The notes under the pieces are model-generated. The model worked only from the letters and a program-made list of their open reading frames with translations, was not told the DNA's origin and did not search any database. 26,634 nucleotides of DNA from NCBI GenBank assembly GCA_039111635.1, contig JBCAQO010000102.1, positions 1 to 26,634 of the forward strand, written 5' to 3'. The stretch's first letter is position 1; each line of letters opens with the position of its first letter. Below, in pieces: positions 10,364 through 21,480 of this stretch. Position numbers and translations under genes: made by a program. Source of the DNA: Heterobasidion occidentale. Its lineage: Eukaryota > Basidiomycota > Agaricomycetes > Russulales > Bondarzewiaceae.

Positions 10364-11586
10364 ATGCCTCGCAAATCATCACTCATCCGAGGCCGTCATC
10401 ACTACTCCCGAGACCTCAAGAGGAGGGTCATCTATCAAGCTTCTACACTCCGATATTCATCTATCCAGATATCCAAATCATTGAACATGCCTCTTCGGGT
10501 TGTACAACGGGTGCGTCAAACATGGGATGAGATTGGAGAGGTCTGTCGTGATCGTACACGATTGGGGAAAGCCCTACTCATGACTGAAGCACATGTTGAG
10601 GTGAGTCTTCAATGATTATGCTGATTGATGAGCACCTCATGTCTGACATGCTACTCACTTCACAGCTCATGCTTGCATTGATTGAACATTCACCCGACAT
10701 CTTCCTTGATGAAATCAAGGAGAAGTTATCTGAGATGCATGGTCTTGATATCCACCTATCGACCATTTGGCGTACTTTGAAGCGGCTAGGGATAGAGAAT
10801 AAGCAGGTGAGTTTATGACAATGTTTGTGGTGTCTTGCACGGAACTTACTTGCAATTGTAGCTTTCACGAGCGGCGTCGGAGCGCTGCGAAGAGACACGT
10901 CGAGCATTTGCTTACGAGATTGGTCAAGAACCCCCCGAGCGCATTGTTTGTGCAGATGAAAGCACCATCAACATCTTGACGACTTACCGTGAGAATGGTT
11001 GGGCATATGGAGGGATCCGTGCTGCGAAGCATTGCGATTTTGTGCAAGGGACTCGGTATGTCCTCAATCTTTTCAACGATACATACAGTAAACTGATTAG
11101 TTGGCAGCTATTCACTTCTTCCTGCAATCACTATGAACGGGCTCATCTATAGCCACATCAAAATTGGTGGATACAATGGTGATGACTTTCTCAAATGGCT
11201 TGAAGGCCTACTTGCGGTGATGAATCCATATCCGGCTTCAAATAGTGTACTCGTGCTGGACAACTGCCGCATCCATCATGTTGAGGGTGTGCAGGAAATG
11301 TGTGACGAACGGTAAGTACTAGTAAAGTTCTCCTCGAAGTGACTGATTTGATCACAATCACAGCGGTGTCAAGCTTGTTTACCTACCTCCCTATTCACCA
11401 GATTTCAACCCTATCGAGGAGTGTTTCTCGTGGATCAAAGCTTTCATCCGTCGTCGGGGTCAAGAGTTCCGCAATATTGTTGAAAATGGTGACGCTGCCG
11501 CTCCATATCTTTTTCTCTATAATGTCATGGATAGGGTACCTGTTGACTGTTGTCGAGGATGGTTTCATCATGCAGGATTTTTGTAA
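10364..11586 (+). CDS. Tc1/mariner-family DD34E transposase (DDE_3 type), intact
   Basis: Five exons, 10364-10600, 10666-10806, 10862-11055, 11108-11311 and 11364-11586, are separated by four GT-AG introns of 52-65 bases. They join in frame to 333 codons including the stop (332 aa), the usual size for this family. The protein cuts and rejoins the element's ends in the nucleus. Residues about 10-60 (SRDLKRRVIYQAS, SIQISKSLNMPLRVVQRV) look like a helix-turn-helix that binds the TIR; 80-126 resembles the second helical part. The catalytic triad reads D158 (VCADEST), D242 (VLVLDNCRIHH) and E277 (YSPDFNPIEE); 34 residues separate the second Asp from the Glu, giving DD34E. ATG 10364 (ATCATGCC) is the first in frame and gives the full N-terminus. 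All key residues are present and nothing interrupts the frame. Confidence 0.92.
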
Positions 11587-11627
11587 ACATATGGTAGTAC
11601 ATTCTCATTGTTCAATATATCTCGGCA

Positions 11628-13173
11628 TCATGTACGTTTCTTCCCCTCTGCCTTGTCAATTCTCTTCATCTCATTCTTTACAGCTTTTAGGAGAAACAGC
11701 GCATTCCCATCTGTCATACTGTACGGCGCAGCAGTGAGAAATGCAGGTGTGAACCCAGAGATCTCATCAATAGTATAGAAATCGGCATCAGAAAAAACTA
11801 CGCAATAGCGACAAAGGCGGCGCTGTGGATGGATGACATCCAGTGTCTCTAGAAATGATGATATCGCGGGGTAAGGGCTAATAAAGCCATCGGGAGGATC
11901 ACTTGATACAACATGGGGTTCTGGTGTTGGCGGAGTGTGCCGTCTTGTACTAGTTGTTGGCGGTGTCCATCCTTGCATCATTGCCATATTTGGAAACATC
12001 CATGGCATCATGCTGCCAGCATATGGATTGAAAGCTTGGATTGGTTCCATGCGAGCAGCATTAGAGTTTGTGTCTTGTGAATGAGGGAAAAAATCAGCAA
12101 AAAGTTCGCTTTTTGGCGGAGTGCGCAGTGTCGTTCCATGGAGTCCAGTGGACTAAACCAGATATTAGATATACCCATTTCTTGAGACTAAAACAATAGC
12201 ACTTACTAAAGCTACAACCCATCCACGACGTTGATTGAAAGTAACGGCCTGGTGAATGCCGCTTCGAGTAATCAAGCAGAATTTTGTTGGCCCACACTTC
12301 TGACACCACGTAAGAGCAGCATCCAACTTCTCTGCCCAATCACGTTCACGCTCTGCAACTCCTCCATCATCTTCAAGCCCATCACCATCTACATCATCCA
12401 GATCCATGAGAATAGGCTTCGAATTCTTGCCTTTGCTGACTGTTTTCTTGCTTGTTGAGTTACGAGCTCGGAGAGATGCAATATACTGCCAGAAGGTGTG
12501 AACTAAGCACAATAGTAAGTAGATTATTCATGAAAATAGCACACTCACCTGCTCTGGAACAGATATTGTTATCGAAACAAGTATCTCTTGAGCAGCTCCC
12601 TTCTTCTTGGCATAAGCACCCTTTACATCATCAATCAAGCCATCCCAATCTTCGTCCGTAGTAAGGCTGATACTAGGACTATTCTTCGAAGCAGCAGTCA
12701 GCTTATATGACATGTTAGGCTTCTTCGCAACAGAGGAACAGCCTATTGTGTCATGTGCGTGCTCAAGGAATGTCTCGAACGAGGCTGTGGTCATGAGAGT
12801 ACGACGTTGCATGCCCAAATCAAGAGAAGGGATCAAGAGTGTGAATCCTAGAGAAGAAATATCAGTACTGTATTACAGGGTCAGTGACTTTCCATTGGTA
12901 CTCACTAAGCGGCATCAACGAGGCATCTTCAAGGTCAGAACCCGCTGACAACTGGATTTTCTTCTTCTTTGGTTTCACAGTAAGCTTTGGAGGGATGATA
13001 ACTGTGAGTGGTATTTTTTTTGTTGCAGGCTCCTCATCCGAATTACTGATCGGTGTTTCTGTTCCTGTTGCATCCGGGCCAGGTTCAATGATATCATCAG
13101 TTACTATTTCCTCGAGAATAGGGACAGGTGAAGTGGTATTTTTTCGTTTCCTTTTGTTTTTCTGATTAGACAT
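11628..13173 (-). CDS. Passenger protein of the Tc1-type element, PB1-like and SAM-like regions (456 aa)
   Basis: Minus-strand exons 13173-12906, 12847-12549, 12485-12207 and 12152-11628 have three GT-AG introns of 54-63 bases. All phases agree and the sum is 457 codons including the stop. I do not recognise a named family. In order: a charged N-terminus (1-89) with KNKRKRK and KPKKKK, likely nuclear targeting; a compact region 90-189 (FETFLEHAHDTIGC, MSYKLTAASK, LTTDEDWDGLIDDVKGAY) whose acidic turn resembles a PB1/ubiquitin-like fold; a linker, then LTWCQKCGPTKFCLI..GIHQAVTF at about 250-275; a Pro/Met-rich stretch 313-375; and 378-447 (SSFLETLDVIHP..LCRY..VF...DFYTIDEISG..PAFL) that resembles a SAM domain. 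PB1 and SAM both mediate protein-protein assembly, so a role in regulating or scaffolding transposition is possible, but this is inference. It lies wholly inside the TIRs and starts 107 bases from the right one. Confidence 0.8.
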
Positions 13174-13279
13174 AGCAAGGATTGAGGGAGGGATGAAGGA
13201 CTGTGTTGAAGATTGGTGTAGCAGTGGTCAGATAAAGAGTTCAACGGCACACCAAAATGGTGCACGCTATATTGAGCAA

Positions 13280-13638
13280 TGACAAATGCAGAATGAGATC
13301 AAGCAGCGGTATCCGACAAAACACAAAACTAACTGCCTGATGCCCTCCGGTTTCCTTGCAAGACAAACATATTCTAAGGTCAGATCTCCATGGCTCGAAA
13401 TGAGGCTTCCAAGTCGCGCGCCATGTCCGACAAGGGGTATTTTCCATTACCCTCAAAACTGGACCGAATCATGCCGAGACTGACTTTATGCCCTGCGGAT
13501 ACTCAATGGAAGAGTAATGAACTAAGTTCCATTGTCGTTGAGTGAGTATTGAGTGAGCTACAGCTGTTCTATTCTACGGTACAAAATTTGACTCAATCGC
13601 GCGAAAACGCGCCACGCCCTATGTACCGCAAACAGCTG
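13280..13638 (-). repeat. Right terminal inverted repeat of the Tc1-type element
   Basis: This is the inverted partner of 9909-10268, ending ...CCGCAAACAGCTG at 13638 and followed by the TA duplication. The same nested palindrome occupies its outer 78 bases (13561-13638). It lies directly upstream of the passenger gene, mirroring the left repeat's position before the transposase, so both genes probably draw on the same promoter sequence. Confidence 0.93.
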
Positions 13639-13640
13639 TA

Positions 13641-13670
13641 AATCATTCACCATCTGAAAGCAATGTTAAG
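13641..13670 (-). repeat. Detached 5' part of the tRNA-like repeat head
   Basis: Read on the minus strand, this joins directly to 9908 when the Tc1-type element and one TA copy are removed. It supplies the putative acceptor strand (13666-13660) and the A-box-like stretch of the candidate SINE described at 9640-9908. Confidence 0.4.
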
Positions 13671-15398
13671 ACCAGAATTATCCACTCCACTATATAACCA
13701 TGATGTTCTACATCAACACCCAGTTTATATCAAGCTTTTTGAGACTTGGAAGAATTTTGGGATGCCTGAACTCAGTGAGGTGTCATCTATTTTTGCATTT
13801 TTAGCATCCATTCATGGAAGAATGATGGATATGATACATCATTTGAAAGCTATGATACAGGGAAGTATCTCAATACTATTAGCAAGCTAACATCTAACAG
13901 ATAGCACCAATCACAGTCTGATACATTACTAGGGGATTTTCTTCTCAACTCTTGTCTAAGGCTGTATTGAAAAACTCTGAAGCAGCACTAACATCACATA
14001 CACTGCCTTCCAAAAATGTCCTCCTAGTCAGCTTATTGATAGAGCACCTTATCTGCCCAGATCTAGACATACACAGACATCTAACCAGATGTTCCTAGAT
14101 GACTTAAGCATCTGGGAGCACCTGGGGCTCTGGGACTGGCTGGGACTGGTTATGGGTTTGCTGATGGCCCTGTAAAAGAGCATTGAAGTTGTTGAATTTG
14201 GTGGCATCGAAGTGCCTCATGGGCACTGTCTATAAGTCTTGAACTATATTTCAGGTTAGTGAAACCCACGACAAAATCAAGCACTGACAGCATGGCAATG
14301 ACATTTTGCATTGACTTTGGGTATACTTGTGAAACTGGAGAGACTGTACCAATGCTCTGATGACAGAATGATCTTTGTGTTGCGAGTGGAAGTCAAGGAA
14401 TATACAAATGATCATGGCTCCTGGATGAGAGCACGATAAATGAATATTAGAACGAAAACGGACGCACATTGTGGAGACGACAACTTCAAATATGCAATTA
14501 CAAAGGTTGTCGATGAACATATCAGTAGAAATCAGAAGCATAGCGGTTTCTCCATGACAGTCCATCTGATATCAATTCGTGTTTAGTCGAATCGTATTCG
14601 TAATGACCATTAGCAGTGCTTTGTGAAATGATAAGAGTCACAAAAATCATCGTCTTCAGCGCATCACGAGTGCGCTTTTTGGTTTGGTTCATCTATGACA
14701 TGTCAGCCAGCTTCTGGTATGTCAATGAGAAGCTCCGGACGAATAAGTCAGACCTGGAGGCCCATGGAGGAGTGAGGGTCCTCGAGACCAGTACATTGAT
14801 GGTGATGCAAATCGAAAGATGCATTCATCGAACGCACTTCCAAGCAGAGATGAAGTTAACTGGACACTCGAAAAGGTCAGTGGGGTTCAAATTGGCTCCA
14901 TCGTCGGCTGACGCTTCGTATTGCGTAGATGTCGTTACTGTACCGTCATGATACGAGTTGTTCAGTATCGCACACCTAAGCATCACTGATTGAGGCGGGG
15001 TAAGGATTCGCCCAAAGGGCCATGGAACACCAACAGAGTTGCGAGAGACGTCGACGCTTATGATGGTGCAGCAGTGCGGCGTCCATTATTGAACCACTGG
15101 TAGCGAGCATCTGACTTCAGCGCTTGAACGTTACAACTACAGGCATGTGGCTGAGAAAGTACTAGCGAGCCCGCTCCGACCAGATAAATCAGCATTATGG
15201 GGAGACAACAAAAACGCACACCATGAGCACCTTCGCGGTCTTCAATGTGCTGTTCTACTACTGACACAGAGTGTATAACACATGTTGGGATGTGTAGAAC
15301 GTGATTCTCATCAACTGCATGTACAGCGCCAAATGCATATCATTGTCATCCATCGCAAGACAAAATTCAAGACAAACCAAAAATGCCATATTTTATAC
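13671..15398. other. Gene-poor stretch right of the Tc1-type element
   Basis: No gene is recognised on either strand. A 75-codon open frame (13663-13890, +), a 111-codon one (14616-14951, +) and a 104-codon one (14251-14565, -) show no family features, and I saw no splicing that extends them convincingly. The segment holds a weak third repeat copy near 14060-14190. Confidence 0.45.
14060..14190 (+). repeat. Dispersed repeat, copy C (diverged)
   Basis: It shares GGAGCACCTGGGGCTCTGG (compare GGTGTCTGGGGCTCTGG in copy A) and a GGTTTGCTGATGGCCC end (compare GTTTCCTGATGGCCC in copy B), in the same order and similar spacing. The left part is poorly matched and no tRNA-like head is visible, so membership is tentative. 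Confidence 0.35.
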
Positions 15399-16853
15399 CT
15401 AAGCTGTTGTGGTGAGCAATGCGCCGGACTTTCTGAATGGAGCAGCCACATTCTCTAGGCGTAGTAACATCCGCATTACGACGACTGAAACAACCGCCCA
15501 ATGGAAGCTGTACGAACGAATATCAGCCAGCGTGAAGCGGGACGTGTAGAATACATACAAGTATCCCAATGATTGAAAAGAAGCCTGAAGCGAAGTCAGG
15601 GAAGCTAGAGTGGATAAATTACACGTATTGATGCTCACTTTGTGGAAGAAACACAAAATGAGATTCCCCACACGAAGTGCTGAAGTGAGATTTGTTCAAC
15701 ATCCACTGAATCATCAGAGTACGTGAATTTGGTTACCGAAAAGGACCTAGATATAACCGCATTGAGAACTGGGATAATTTGCTTGATTTAGAGGAGCCAT
15801 GACTCACACAATACCACAAAAATCCGTCTCGCAATAAATCTGAGATAAGCCTGATCTTGGCTGGTCGTGGACGGTCTGCAGCATTCCAAACGGTCAAGAC
15901 GCCCACAGTGACATCAAACGCGACCTGGTGTGTTGCTAAGGATGAGCGAGTCCGAAAGCTTGTAGGAAAACTGCTGACCTGAGATCCCCATGCAGCAGTG
16001 AACGCCGCAGGGGCTTTCTAGCCCATGCAGCTGTGGAAGATGGCTCCATCAAAGTCTATGGTACCTATTGAGCGAACGTTGAGCTGGATGCATTACCGCG
16101 TGAAATGTTATTAAAGAGGTACCAAATATTTGAAATGTGCCGTACGCGATGCATACTAGCAACGAAAGGTACGAGACAGTGAATACACACTAAAGCTCTC
16201 AGCACCCAACGTCGATGATCCCAAAGCGAATACACCCAGGCGATGAGAACCCCTGATAAAATTTCAATGGTTTTGTCTATGCGCCATTCGAAAAGGACGC
16301 ACAGTCCGCCAATGATAGTGAGATTGCACATACAACCTGCTCACATATATACCAAGCCCTACAGCTTATCGCAAACATTAGCAGCGATTATATACAGATT
16401 AAAAGACAAGCTTACTACTGTGAAGAAATCAGCCTTGGGCTGACATGATGGATCAGCAAACACATTTACAGTGCCGGAGATTGTCGGAGAAAACCCAGCG
16501 GTCACTGCAAAAGGCAAATAAGGATCGTCTGTTATGTTCAAGGAGTCGAAACCATACCATATAGGGAGAAACAATGAGACACTATCGCCACATAGCGAAT
16601 AAAGACGTAGCAGAATCTGGCGAGACTCCACGGACCCTTCACCCAAATGATGGTCCTCTCGCGTTCAAACGTCAAACACCAGTCCCAGAAGAGGATGCAG
16701 GCGCCAGCAGCTGTCCGAGGGCGTGTGATCACACTGGATACATTTGACAAGTCATCACTGACCATTCATATATCTCGCCGCAAGTACTCCAGGCCCCATA
16801 GATGCATACTGGGAGACGGTGAATGGTGAATCGCTAGATGATATGTTAGTCAT
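15399..16853 (-). CDS. DUF6533-domain multi-pass membrane protein
   Basis: Minus-strand start ATG at 16853-16851. Exon 1 is 16853-16763 and exon 2 is 16710-16558; the latter carries the DUF6533 signature WDWCLTFERERTIIW..PWSLARFCYVFIRYV. A later exon reads WYICEQVVCAISLSLADW, then (after a 53-base intron with GTGCGT..TCAG) VLIAWVYSLWDHRRW, typical of the next membrane segments. Another, around 15830-15930, reads VAFDVTVGVLTVWNAADRP..LISDLLRDGFLWY, the characteristic later helix with RDG. The end reads HWAVVSVVVMRMLLRLENV with stop at 15401-15399. DUF6533 proteins are about seven-helix proteins expanded in mushroom fungi; function unknown. I could not join exons 3-4 and the region near 15990-16150 without a phase conflict, so the exact model is uncertain and decay is possible. 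Confidence 0.7.
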
Positions 16854-18978
16854 GAGGTTTTCGTCTGTAAAACGTATATAGGTGAGCAGCTTCTGCAGCG
16901 ACTCACAGTCGGTCCCCTTTTAAGCCATGAAGACAGTGCGAAAGATCGTATCTTTTTACTGCAGTCTGATTGACCATACCTTCCGATGTGGATCAATACA
17001 CCGGTTTGAGATCCATCAACGACTTGAGAGGCTGTATCACACAAGCCATGGAGGGATGTCCTGATGTATCGCAACTTCGGTCACCATGCGGCTGCCCGTC
17101 GATCAGATGTTGGAATGGCAGTGCTGAAGCATGGAAGCAGATGGAGCAGGTAATGCCTATATTAAGAACAGGTCTTTTTTATGTGTATCTCCGTGACTGC
17201 GAAGCTTGCACCGAATAATCACTGCATAGACTCGAGTGGCGAAAGCCTCACATAGATTGGCCATCGCACAGGCGTTGTGAAATTGAATTTCATCTGTATG
17301 ATGTTCAAATCGGCCGGTTTGATTTATCGGCCTCTCTTTGAGTGACTCTTATCAATATCTGATCCTCTGTTCCACATCAATCAGTGCGAGGGCTATGTAG
17401 ATGAGCGACACGCACCACCTTAGCATCCATGATATGAGCTCCGAAGAAGCTGATCTGCGTCCGGGTACACGAACGGAAGCTTGATGTCTGTTTCACATAC
17501 GTATTAATCCCATCTTGGCTCCTTTCAACTATGAGTGCACGAAACTGGTATATTTCGTGAAAAACTCAACATAATTTTCATAAGCTGGAAATTCTTGGTG
17601 CAGCTGATCGACAGACCAAAAGTGCGCCTAGAGAAACAGAGACACTCGACCCCTGTAGTGCACAGGAGGGTAGCAAACTATACTGACACTAGATTGGCTC
17701 TATGATAGGCGTCAACCGTGAATTGACGAGCGCGCCTGCGGCTCGCGTACGAGGCTTGATCGCACATTCGATCAGCCCAAGATGTCGTGTCGACTAGAAA
17801 AATACCATCAAGTCAGCACCGAGGGTTCCACAAGCGAAAAAATTAAAATTAAAATGACAAGGACCCTATGAGAGAAAATTAAAATTGGAAGACTCTGCAC
17901 ACCCGTTAAACTAGTCTGTGCACATACCGTTGTCCCTGACAATAGGGTGGATGTCGAAAGCCGCGGACACAGATACGCAGTAGCCGTATCGGCGCACCGG
18001 CGAGGTGGATCTTGAAAGTCACAGCAACTTGAAGGTGGGGCTCCGGAGCCCCGATACCACATGAGAGGATGAAAATCTCCTAAAGAATGCGCCGGGAACT
18101 TTTAGTAAAAGAGGAATTTGTCGGGAAACATTGAATGATTCGATGAATACTGAGCGAGGGATACCGCTACTTAGAGAGTCACCTTCGGCTTGCGTTGAGA
18201 TTGTATTGGAATTACCATTTGCTACAGGAGGAACATCTATTTCATAAAGGAAGTGAACTCCTGAGAGCCCGAGTACTCACAGGCCTCGCAGATATCAAAA
18301 AAAAACCTGCGGGATAGGCTTGTTGAAGTGCGATGGGAAGCAATCAGTATAAGTTCTCGTGGCGATCCGGCCGGCCCGATATACTCTGACGTGTCGGCCC
18401 GAGTCCTCTCCGACAGCCTTCACCACCACGATTGACCTCTTCAGCCTATTCATATATACGAATCAGCCCATTTTCGACATCGGACAATCGACTGGGATAT
18501 GGAAATAGGCAGGCTTGTCTGAGATGTCGAAATTGATAGTGATCAGGGTATGCAAGGCGCGTGAGTGTGCAAAATTCAGTTGTCTCGACGGAAGGCTCTG
18601 TGCGGTTTGACACCAGTACAGCGTAGGGTCCTCCATCGGAGGTTGAGGTTGTCAAGTTGGAGCAGCTGTGGACACATGAGGACGAAAGTCGCGCGGGTGG
18701 GTGCAAAGGTCGTGTTGAGTAGGGAGGAACAACGCACTCTCGAATATGCATTTGCGCGCCGACAAGGCATTCAGTACGATCAGCTTCGTTTCGCTTCAGA
18801 ACACGGCATACTAGTTCCAGAAACCAGCTGACGCGCTGGGCGCTAATGATGTTGAAGAGAAGTAGTTCTGTGCACATGCTCTGACGCAGAAATCAATCTC
18901 ATGGGTGGCCCGTTCCAACTCCCTCCATTCTACCGTCTTTTAATCGACCACTGCGGTATTCCACCACTCTCACCCACC
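16854..18978. other. Long gene-poor interval
   Basis: About 2.1 kb with no protein family recognised. A 143-codon open frame at 18446-18877 (-) and overlapping frames at 18565-18831 (+) read as low-information sequence on both strands. Near 17840-17890 the A/T word AAAATTAAAATT occurs twice, 38 bases apart. The right end must contain the P450 promoter; I see no clear TATA box within 100 bases of 18979. Confidence 0.4.
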
Positions 18979-21250
18979 ATGTTTCCTACCGCTGTAATCG
19001 TGCTATCAGCCATCATTGCCCATGTCGTCTTCAATCGCCTTGAGCCTCGTGGCGCAGCTGTCATTGGAATCTTGATACTAGGGATCCCCGCCACACTGTC
19101 CATCGCTCTGCGCGCATCCTTCACCTCCCTGCTCTCTAGTGCCGCATTCACACTTTCGAACTATCTCCTATCTTTGATCAGCTCTCTGTGTATTTACCGC
19201 CTGTCGCCTTTTCACCCACTGGCTCGATTCCCTGGGCCCGTACTCTTCAAACTCTCCCGCATTCCTGCCTGGATTCTCGCTCGAAGCGGTGGCCAGCATC
19301 ACTACTATCTTGCTCTTCACCAACGCTTTGGACCTTACGTACGAACAGGTACGGTTGACGTGTCTGTAAAGAATACTGTTGGATGACAATCCGGGCGATA
19401 GGCCCGAATCACTTGCATGTTTCAGATGCGTCTGCCATACCCGTCGTACTCGGTTCTCGTGCTTTTACGAAAGGCGGTCGTGAGTACTGTAGCTCAAAGC
19501 TTCATTCATTCTTCGTGAGTGATGACCGTCAACGGCTCTCGCATCCAGGGTACAGTGCTATCAAGAGGCCAGGATCCCAAGGGAGCCTCCTCTCCATGAG
19601 CAACCCCCACGAACACTCTCAAAGGCGTCGCATATGGGATCGAGCCCTCAATGCGACTGCGCTCAAAGACTATCAAGACTCACTGGCCAATCGTGTGGCG
19701 CAGCTCGTGACTGGCCTCGAACAGCGAGTTCAAGACGGGCCACTGGACTTATCTGAGTGGATCAGCATGTTCTCGTATGCGCCGTTGTTCGTTCAAACCC
19801 ATTTTATACATGTACTCAACAAAGACTGTACACATATTTGACTTCATGGGTGATCTAGCGTACGTGAATATTCATGGTGCTTCATTTCCCTACTAACAGG
19901 GGACTCTGTAGTTATGGCAGCGGATTCAACTTGCTAGAACAAGGCGAGGATGTGCAGGATCTCATCCGCATCGTGTCTGCAGGTGTTCGGTAGGACATAC
20001 TCAGTCGACTCCCGACATGATGATCAATGACTGTATCTCAGCCAACAGGAGCTGGCAGGCGCAATACCGTGGATCAAACCATTCTACGACATGCTTCCTA
20101 CCTCATCCAATGACTTGCGTTTTGTACAGTTTGCCAAGGAAATGGTCTTGAAGCGGAAGGCTCAGGAGACGCCCGTTCGAGACATATTTTCTTACTTGGT
20201 CAGTGTCATCGCTTCTGTGATACTATTGAATTATCTACTGGAGGCTAGATGGACGAGGACGGTTCAGGAACGCCGCCCCTTGCTTTCCCCACACTGGTGC
20301 AAGAGTCTAGTCTCGCCTTGGTGGCTGGTGATTACTTTTAAAATCAAATATTTCCAGAACAGTCTTGACACTTGAATTGACTTCATAGGCTCAGACACCT
20401 CCGGTACCTGCCTCGCGAATATCTTCTATTACCTCCTCTCGAATGTGGCCGCATACCGGACATTGCAAAGCGAAATCGACAAAGCTGAGATGGACTCTAC
20501 GCTCGACAACGCTACGTTAGCTGGCCTTCCCTACCTCAACGCCGTGATGTAAACCTGCACTTATACCTATCATCATTGTCTAATTACTGCCCCGCTTAGC
20601 AACGAAACTCTGCGACTGCAGCCTGTGGTTCCGAATGGCGTCCAGCGCGTCCTCTCTTCTAAGAGCGAGGGGGTCATAATTTCCGGCAAGTGAGTGTGGG
20701 TTCGGCTCGTCTCTCGTGCTCTCACTAACGAGTGTTCATTCGATAGCTACATCCCACCCTCGACCACGGTTCAGGTTTCGACATATATTGGTACGATATT
20801 GCCCATCCATGACACACAGTCATGATTAACGTTCAGTGTTTCCAGTCCACCGTGATCCAGGCAACTTCTCCCCGAATCCGGGCGCTTTCATGCCCGAACG
20901 CTGGCTGGAGAATCCCATGACCAAGGTGAAAGGAAGTACACCCTCCGATCACGATTTCGCTCTCAATCGCGATGCGTACTTTCCCTGGAGCTATGGTATG
21001 TCGTGAGTTCATCAAGGTGCTATGTTGATTTCCTTGACCATCTGTCCACGAAGGCGGTACAAGCTGTGCTGGGAAGAACCTCGCTTTGATGGAGATCAGG
21101 GCAGCGACCGCGGGCTTAATGAGTCGCTTTGAGATGCGATTCTCATCAAGGTGGCTCCCAGAGGAATGGGAGCGCAACCTGAAGGATTTCTATGTGTTGA
21201 TGAAGGGGCAGATGATGGTAGACCTGCGAGTGCGCTCAGGCAAACAATGA
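18979..21250 (+). CDS. Cytochrome P450 monooxygenase, membrane-anchored, one damaged splice junction
   Basis: Exons: 18979-19348, 19402-19479, 19549-19774, 19825-19859, 19912-19989, 20042-20198, 20249-20327, 20389-20548, 20600-20689, 20747-20790, 20846-20995 and 21054-21250, about 554 aa. The ER enzyme oxidises small molecules using O2 and electrons from a P450 reductase. Seen: an N-terminal hydrophobic anchor, [25 protein letters not shown] (C helix), I-helix AGSDTSGT at about 340, the ExxR motif ETLR, FMPERW, and heme-ligand loop [17 protein letters not shown] with Cys near 493. That loop departs from FxxGxRxCxG (Trp for Phe, Thr for Arg), as some fungal clades do. All joins keep frame except exon 3 to 4: joining GTATGC (19775) to AAAG (19824) leaves the frame one base off before the essential [10 protein letters not shown]. 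Start at 18979 (CACCATGTT) is preferred over upstream ATG 18901. Confidence 0.88.
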
Positions 21251-21421
21251 TATATCGGTCGTTTGAACGGCTCAAGTGCTCAATGCTCTGCTCGCGATTC
21301 TGCCAAACTGACTGACCTCTTGGTGTCATGACGCTACGCTGTTGTGCGAAATTGGAGTCGTCAATCGTTTCGTTCGTCAGGTTGGTGTCTTGGAAGATCA
21401 AAGCACTGTTGACCAATCAGT

Positions 21422-21480
21422 GTAGGGTTTTTCTACTCGATCGATGCAGATGAAAAACCTATGTGATGCGCGTACCCTAC
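21422..21480. repeat. Short imperfect hairpin downstream of the P450
   Basis: GTAGGGT (21422-21428) is inverted as ACCCTAC (21474-21480), and TAGG-TTTTTC is echoed by GAAAAACCTA (21452-21461). It lies about 170 bases past the P450 stop. It could be a 3'-UTR structure or a minimal transposon footprint; it is too short to decide. Confidence 0.3.

Larger units (their letters stand above)
9909..13638 (+). mobile_element. Tc1/mariner-type two-gene DNA transposon, apparently complete
   Basis: The 3730-base element is bounded by inverted repeats starting CAGCTGTTTGCGGTAC and flanked on both sides by TA (9907-9908 and 13639-13640), the target duplication expected of Tc1/mariner. It contains two convergent genes: a DD34E transposase (10364-11586, +) and an unrelated 456 aa protein (11628-13173, -), with only 41 bases between their stops. 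Both are open through all exons. The TIRs are unusually long at about 360 bases and about 96% identical, suggesting recent insertion. It interrupts a tRNA-like repeat on the other strand. A normal Tc1/mariner element is 1.2-2 kb with one gene, so this one is roughly twice as long. Confidence 0.9.

Noticed and set aside
12884..13165. 93-codon plus-strand open frame rich in Phe, Val and Ser
   Set aside because: Antisense shadow of the charged first exon of the passenger gene; Lys/Glu codons read backwards give Phe/Leu/Ser.
13663..13890. 75-codon plus-strand open frame next to the right TIR
   Set aside because: No homology signal, no splice-supported extension, and it overlaps the detached tRNA-like head.
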